A stretch of 64,000 nt of DNA from Bombus terrestris (taxonomy: Eukaryota; Arthropoda; Insecta; Hymenoptera; Apidae): contig NW_025963624.1 of the NCBI RefSeq assembly GCF_910591885.1, forward strand, positions 124,001 through 188,000, read 5' to 3'. Positions within the stretch are counted from its first letter, which is position 1; every line of letters starts with the position of its first letter. The notes below the pieces were generated by a model. That model saw nothing but the letters and a program-made list of their open reading frames with translations. It was not told where the DNA came from and made no database searches. The position numbers and the translations under genes were made by a program. This document shows, in pieces, positions 58,430 through 64,000 of the stretch.

Positions 58430-60629
58430 GACACCGTTGGACACCGTTGGACACCGTTGGACACCGTTGGACATCGTTGGACACCGTGGGACAACGTGGG
58501 ACAACGTGGGACAACGTGGGAAACCATGGAACAACGTGGGACAACGTGGGACACCGTTGGACATCGTTGGACAACGTGGGACAACGTGGGACAACGTGGG
58601 ACAACGTGGGACAACGTGGGACACCGTTGGACATCGTTGGACACCGTGGGACACCGTGGGACAACGTGGGACAACGTGGGACAACGTGGGACAACGTGGG
58701 ACACCGTTGGACAACGTGGGACACCGTTGGACACCGTGGGACACCGTTGGACACCGTTGGACATCGTTGGACACCGTGGGACAACGTGGGACAACGTGGG
58801 ACAACGTGGGACAACGTGGGACAACGTGGGACAACGTGGGACAACGTGGGACATCGTGGGACAACTTGGGACAACGTGGGACAACGTGGGACAACGTGGG
58901 ACAACGTGGGACACCGTTGGACATCGTTGGACACCGTGGGACAACGTGGGACAACGTGGGACAACGTGGGACACGGTTGGACACCGTTGGACACCGTTGG
59001 ACACCGTTGGACATCGTTGGACACCGTGGGACAACGTGGGACAACGTGGGACAACGTGGGAAACCATGGAACAACGTGGGACAACGTGGGACACCGTTGG
59101 ACACCGTGGGACACCGTTGGACACCGTTGGACATCGTTGGACACTGTGGGACAACGTGGGACAACGTGGGACAACGTGGGACAACGTGGGACAACGTGGG
59201 ACAACGTGGGACAACGTGGGACAACGTGGGACAACGTGGGACAACGTGGGACAACGTGGGACAACGTGGGACAACGTGGGACAACGTGGGACAACGTGGG
59301 ACAACGTGGGACACCGTTGGACAACGTGGGACACCGTTGGACATCGTTGGACACCGTGGGACAACGTGGGACAACGTGGGACAACGTGGGAAACCATGGA
59401 ACAACGTGGGACAACGTGGGACACCGTTGGACATCGTTGGACATCGTTGGACACCGTGGGACAACGTGGGACAACGTGGGAAAACGTGGGACAACGTGGG
59501 ACACCGTTGGACATCGCTGGACACCGTTGGACATCGTTGGACACCGTGGGACAACGTGGGACAACGTGGGACAACGTGGGACAACGTGGGACAACGTGGG
59601 ACAACGTGGGACAACGTGGGACAACGTGGGAAAACGTGGGACAACGTGGGACACCGTTGGACATCGCTGGACACCGTTGGACATCGTTGGACACCGTGGG
59701 ACAACGTGGGACAACGTGGGACATCGTGGGACAACGTGGGACAACGTGGGACAACGTGGGACATCGTGGGACAACGTGGGACAACGTGGGACAACGTGGG
59801 ACATCGTTGGACACCGTGGGACAACGTGGGACAACGTGGGACAACGTGGGACAACGTGGGACATCGTCGGACAACGTGGGACAACGTGGGACAACGTGGG
59901 ACAACGTGGGACATCGTGGGACAACGTGCGACAACGTGGGACAACGTGGGACATCGTGGGACAACGTGGGACAACGTGGGACAACGTGGGACAACGTGGG
60001 ACACCGTTGGACACCGTTGGACACCGTTGGACACCGTTGGACATCGTTGGACACCGTGGGACAACGTGGGACAACGTGGGACAACGTGGGAAACCATGGA
60101 ACAACGTGGGACAACGTGGGACACCGTTGGACATCGTTGGACATCGTTGGACACCGTGGGACAACGTGGGACAACGTGGGACAACGTGGGACAACGTGGG
60201 ACAACGTGGGACAACGTGGGACATCGTGGGACACCGTTGGACACCGTGGGACAACGTGGGACAACGTGGGACAACGTGGGACAACGTGGGACAACGTGGG
60301 ACAACGTGGGACAACGTGGGACAACGTGGGACAACGTGGGACAACGTGGGACATCGTGCGACAACGTGGGACAACGTGGGACAACGTGGGACAACGTGGG
60401 ACAACGTGGGACAACGTGGGACAACGTGGGACAACGTGGGACAACGTGGGACAACGTGGGACAACGTGGGACAACGTGGGACAACGTGGGACAACGTGGG
60501 ACAACGTGGCACAACGTGGGACAACGTGGGACACCGTTGGACATCGTTGGACAACGTGGGACAACGTGGGACAACGTGGGACAACGTGGGACAACGTGGG
60601 ACAACGTGGGACAACGTGGGACAACGTGG
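58430..60629. repeat. 2.2-kb tandem duplication, copy A
   Basis: Every rare landmark I tracked has a partner exactly 2,200 bp downstream: U6 58520, gacaacttgg 58860, gacacggttg 58970, gacactgtgg 59140, gacaacgtgcg junction 59921-59930, gacatcgtgcg junction 60351-60360 and cacaacgtgg 60510. I saw only two single-unit differences from copy B, at 58,680 and 59,260. This is the youngest large duplication by that measure. Confidence 0.93.
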
Positions 60630-62850
60630 GACACCGTTGGACACCGTTGGACACCGTTGGACACCGTTGGACATCGTTGGACACCGTGGGACAACGTGGG
60701 ACAACGTGGGACAACGTGGGAAACCATGGAACAACGTGGGACAACGTGGGACACCGTTGGACATCGTTGGACAACGTGGGACAACGTGGGACAACGTGGG
60801 ACAACGTGGGACAACGTGGGACACCGTTGGACATCGTTGGACACCGTGGGACACCGTGGGACAACGTGGGACAACGTGGGACACCGTGGGACAACGTGGG
60901 ACACCGTTGGACAACGTGGGACACCGTTGGACACCGTGGGACACCGTTGGACACCGTTGGACATCGTTGGACACCGTGGGACAACGTGGGACAACGTGGG
61001 ACAACGTGGGACAACGTGGGACAACGTGGGACAACGTGGGACAACGTGGGACATCGTGGGACAACTTGGGACAACGTGGGACAACGTGGGACAACGTGGG
61101 ACAACGTGGGACACCGTTGGACATCGTTGGACACCGTGGGACAACGTGGGACAACGTGGGACAACGTGGGACACGGTTGGACACCGTTGGACACCGTTGG
61201 ACACCGTTGGACATCGTTGGACACCGTGGGACAACGTGGGACAACGTGGGACAACGTGGGAAACCATGGAACAACGTGGGACAACGTGGGACACCGTTGG
61301 ACACCGTGGGACACCGTTGGACACCGTTGGACATCGTTGGACACTGTGGGACAACGTGGGACAACGTGGGACAACGTGGGACAACGTGGGACAACGTGGG
61401 ACAACGTGGGACAACGTGGGACAACGTGGGACAACGTGGGACAACGTGGGACAACGTGGGACATCGTGGGACAACGTGGGACAACGTGGGACAACGTGGG
61501 ACAACGTGGGACACCGTTGGACAACGTGGGACACCGTTGGACATCGTTGGACACCGTGGGACAACGTGGGACAACGTGGGACAACGTGGGAAACCATGGA
61601 ACAACGTGGGACAACGTGGGACACCGTTGGACATCGTTGGACATCGTTGGACACCGTGGGACAACGTGGGACAACGTGGGAAAACGTGGGACAACGTGGG
61701 ACACCGTTGGACATCGCTGGACACCGTTGGACATCGTTGGACACCGTGGGACAACGTGGGACAACGTGGGACAACGTGGGACAACGTGGGACAACGTGGG
61801 ACAACGTGGGACAACGTGGGACAACGTGGGAAAACGTGGGACAACGTGGGACACCGTTGGACATCGCTGGACACCGTTGGACATCGTTGGACACCGTGGG
61901 ACAACGTGGGACAACGTGGGACATCGTGGGACAACGTGGGACAACGTGGGACAACGTGGGACATCGTGGGACAACGTGGGACAACGTGGGACAACGTGGG
62001 ACATCGTTGGACACCGTGGGACAACGTGGGACAACGTGGGACAACGTGGGACAACGTGGGACATCGTCGGACAACGTGGGACAACGTGGGACAACGTGGG
62101 ACAACGTGGGACATCGTGGGACAACGTGCGACAACGTGGGACAACGTGGGACATCGTGGGACAACGTGGGACAACGTGGGACAACGTGGGACAACGTGGG
62201 ACACCGTTGGACACCGTTGGACACCGTTGGACACCGTTGGACATCGTTGGACACCGTGGGACAACGTGGGACAACGTGGGACAACGTGGGAAACCATGGA
62301 ACAACGTGGGACAACGTGGGACACCGTTGGACATCGTTGGACATCGTTGGACACCGTGGGACAACGTGGGACAACGTGGGACAACGTGGGACAACGTGGG
62401 ACAACGTGGGACAACGTGGGACATCGTGGGACACCGTTGGACACCGTGGGACAACGTGGGACAACGTGGGACAACGTGGGACAACGTGGGACAACGTGGG
62501 ACAACGTGGGACAACGTGGGACAACGTGGGACAACGTGGGACAACGTGGGACATCGTGCGACAACGTGGGACAACGTGGGACAACGTGGGACAACGTGGG
62601 ACAACGTGGGACAACGTGGGACAACGTGGGACAACGTGGGACAACGTGGGACAACGTGGGACAACGTGGGACAACGTGGGACAACGTGGGACAACGTGGG
62701 ACAACGTGGCACAACGTGGGACAACGTGGGACACCGTTGGACATCGTTGGACAACGTGGGACAACGTGGGACAACGTGGGACAACGTGGGACAACGTGGG
62801 ACAACGTGGGACAACGTGGGACAACGTGGGACACCGTTGGACACCGTTGG
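60630..62850. repeat. 2.2-kb tandem duplication, copy B
   Basis: Partner landmarks are U6 60720, gacaacttgg 61060, gacacggttg 61170, gacactgtgg 61340, -gtgc junctions near 62,121 and 62,551, and cacaacgtgg 62710. It differs by U4 for U1 at 60,880 and U5 for U1 at 61,460. At its right end it runs on into a complete 0.6-kb cassette, while copy A breaks off inside the same cassette near 60,640. Confidence 0.93.
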
Positions 62851-63289
62851 ACATCGTTGGACACCGTGGGACAACGTGGGACAACGTGGGACAACGTGGG
62901 ACAACGTGGGACAACGTGGGACAACGTGGGACAACGTCGGACAACGTGGGACAACGTGGGACAACGTGGGACAACGTGGGACATCGTGGGACAACGTGGG
63001 ACAACGTGGGACAACGTGGGACAACGTGGGACATCGTGGGACAACGTGGGACAACGTGGGACAACGTGGGACACCGTTGGACACCGTTGGACACCGTTGG
63101 ACACCGTTGGACATCGTTGGACACCGTGGGACAACGTGGGACAACGTGGGACAACGTGGGAAACCACGGAACAACGTGGGACAACGTGGGACACCGTTGG
63201 ACATCGTTTTACATCGTTGGACACCGTGGGACAACGTGGGACAACGTGGGAAAACGTGGGACAACGTGGGACACCGTTGGACATCGCTG
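62710..63289. repeat. 0.6-kb dispersed cassette, copy 5 (distal outlier)
   Basis: Marks are cacaacgtgg 62710, gacaacgtcg 62930, a U6 variant with -cacgg at 63160, gaaaacgtgg 63250 and gacatcgctg 63280. Spacing of 220 and 350 bp equals that of the copies at 23,701 and 32,120. The nearest other full copy is 30 kb away. A private pair, a unit ending -gttt then tacatcgttg (63200-63219), gives a reverse-strand taa at 63209-63211. Confidence 0.85.
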
Positions 63290-63640
63290 GACACCGTTGG
63301 ACATCGTTGGACACCGTGGGACAACGTGGGACAACGTGGGACAACGTGGGACAACGTGGGACAACGTGGGACAACGTGGGACAACGTGGGACAACGTGGG
63401 ACATCGTGGGACAACGTGGGACAACGTGGGACAACGTGGGACAACGTGGGACATCGTTGGACACCGTTGGACACCGTGGGACAACGTGGGACAACGTGGG
63501 ACAACGTGGGACAACGTGGGACAACGTGGGACAACGTGGGACAACGTGGGACAACGTGGGACAACGTGGGACAACGTGGGACAACGTGGGACACCGTTGG
63601 ACACCGTGGGACACCGTTGGACACCGTTGGACACCGTTGG

Positions 63641-63880
63641 ACATCGTTGGACATCGTTGGACATCGTGGGACACCGTTGGACATCGTTGGACATCGTTGG
63701 ACACCGTTGGACATCGTTGGACACCGTTGGACATCGTTGGACATCGTTGGACATCGTGGGACACCGTTGGACATCGGTGGACATCGTTGGACACCGTTGG
63801 ACATCGTTGGACATCGTTGGACATCGTTGGACACCGTTGGACACCGTTGGACACCGTTGGACATCGTTGGACACCGTGGG
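63641..63880. repeat. 240-bp U2/U3 cassette, copy 3
   Basis: The same 23-unit order as at 45,531 and 49,091, closed by U4 at 63,871, with one private change (gacatcggtg at 63770). Confidence 0.85.
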
Positions 63881-64000
63881 ACAACGTGGGACAACGTGGG
63901 ACAACGTGGGACAACGTGGGACAACGTGGGACAACGTGGGACATCGTGGGACAACGTGGGACAACGTGGGACAACGTGGGACACCGTTGGACACCGTTGG

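Larger units (their letters stand above)
1521..62309. repeat. About 90 composite 20-bp units gaaaccatggaacaacgtgg (U6)
   Basis: Scattered from 1521 to 62290, U6 is always followed by a unit starting with a (aacaacgtgg), so the two changes move as one 20-bp block. The block usually follows U4 and two or three or more U1 units and is often followed by U1, U2 and U3. U6 has lost the CpG at bases 6-7 and contains the palindrome CCATGG. It holds nearly all the forward ATG triplets of the array. Variants are ggaaccatgg 17951, gaaaacatgg 24431 and a -cacgg form at 63160. Confidence 0.85.
1..64000. repeat. 10-bp tandem satellite/minisatellite array filling the whole window
   Basis: Every part of the window resolves into head-to-tail 10-mers derived from gacaacgtgg (U1). 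The other frequent forms are gacaccgttg (U2), gacatcgttg (U3), gacaccgtgg (U4), gacatcgtgg (U5) and gaaaccatgg followed by aacaacgtgg (U6). Differences between units sit mostly at bases 5 and 9, while gaca- at the start and CG at bases 6-7 are nearly constant. Orientation never flips. No unique stretch, transposon end, tRNA, rRNA or other satellite interrupts it, and both window edges lie inside the array. The plus strand is G-rich and T-poor in U1. Such size and purity are typical of eukaryotic satellite DNA; I do not recognise the unit as a named family. Confidence 0.98.

Noticed and set aside
1..64000. Very long open reading frames on both strands, up to about 29 kb forward (8507-37390) and 26 kb reverse (37387-63984)
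   Set aside because: They follow from a 10-bp unit without stop triplets: all three frames on a strand give the same peptide. No start context, domain, signal or codon bias supports translation.
1..64000. CRISPR array
   Set aside because: Repeats are contiguous 10-mers with no spacers, no 23-50 bp direct repeat and no cas genes.
1..64000. Telomeric repeat tract
   Set aside because: The unit is 10 bp with internal CpG and does not match TTAGGG-like or TG1-3 types; the GGG spacing alone is not enough.
1..64000. Inverted repeat or strand switch between duplicated blocks
   Set aside because: The reverse-complement unit is never seen; all duplications are direct.
1..64000. Ice-nucleation, antifreeze or other repetitive structural protein
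   Set aside because: Those have period lengths in whole codons and conserved residue patterns within one frame; here the period is not a multiple of three and frames are equivalent.

Overview
The whole 64 kb window is one uninterrupted tandem-repeat array with a 10-bp unit, dominant form gacaacgtgg. I see no unique sequence, protein gene, RNA gene, mobile element, CRISPR array, telomere repeat or plasmid/phage module. About 6,400 units lie head to tail in one orientation, and the array runs off both ends. Six unit types make up nearly all of it; the names used below are U1 = gacaacgtgg, U2 = gacaccgttg, U3 = gacatcgttg, U4 = gacaccgtgg, U5 = gacatcgtgg, and U6 = gaaaccatgg, which is always followed by aacaacgtgg. 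A pure short-unit array of this size points to eukaryotic satellite or giant minisatellite heterochromatin in a long-read assembly. The species cannot be told from the sequence, and a collapsed or mis-joined assembly cannot be excluded.

Layout, from the order of unit types and rare private variants. 1-3,950: mosaic of U1 runs and U2/U3-rich blocks with a 0.9-kb segment present twice (offset 0.99 kb). 3,950-9,780 and 9,780-15,690: two adjacent copies of a 5.8-5.9 kb segment. 15,690-17,330: U2/U3-rich mosaic. 17,331-25,570 and 25,571-33,990: two adjacent copies of an 8.2-8.4 kb segment, each holding a nested 0.4-kb tandem pair. 33,990-36,280: short mosaic with a 0.6-kb segment repeated 1.91-1.92 kb downstream of its first copy. 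36,280-40,060 and 40,061-43,900: two copies of a 3.8-kb segment. 43,900-58,430: heterogeneous mosaic. 58,430-60,629 and 60,630-62,850: a tandem duplication offset by exactly 2,200 bp (220 units), nearly identical. 62,850-64,000: end of a cassette otherwise found 30-40 kb upstream, then a U2/U3 block also found near 45.5 and 49.1 kb.

The 10-bp register is broken only once, at 27,721, where a 9-bp unit replaces a 10-bp one. All six reading frames are open for tens of kilobases, but only because the unit lacks stop triplets. The three forward frames read the same decapeptide cyclically, so I call no CDS. The notable properties are physical: a CpG every 10 bp that is almost never decayed, GGG tracts with 7-nt spacing in U1 runs (a quadruplex-permissive pattern) switching to GG in U2/U3 blocks, CACGTG palindromes confined to two zones, and a readable history of nested segmental duplication. 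Copy comparisons were made by eye from landmark variants, so boundaries are good to tens of bases and identities are not computed.
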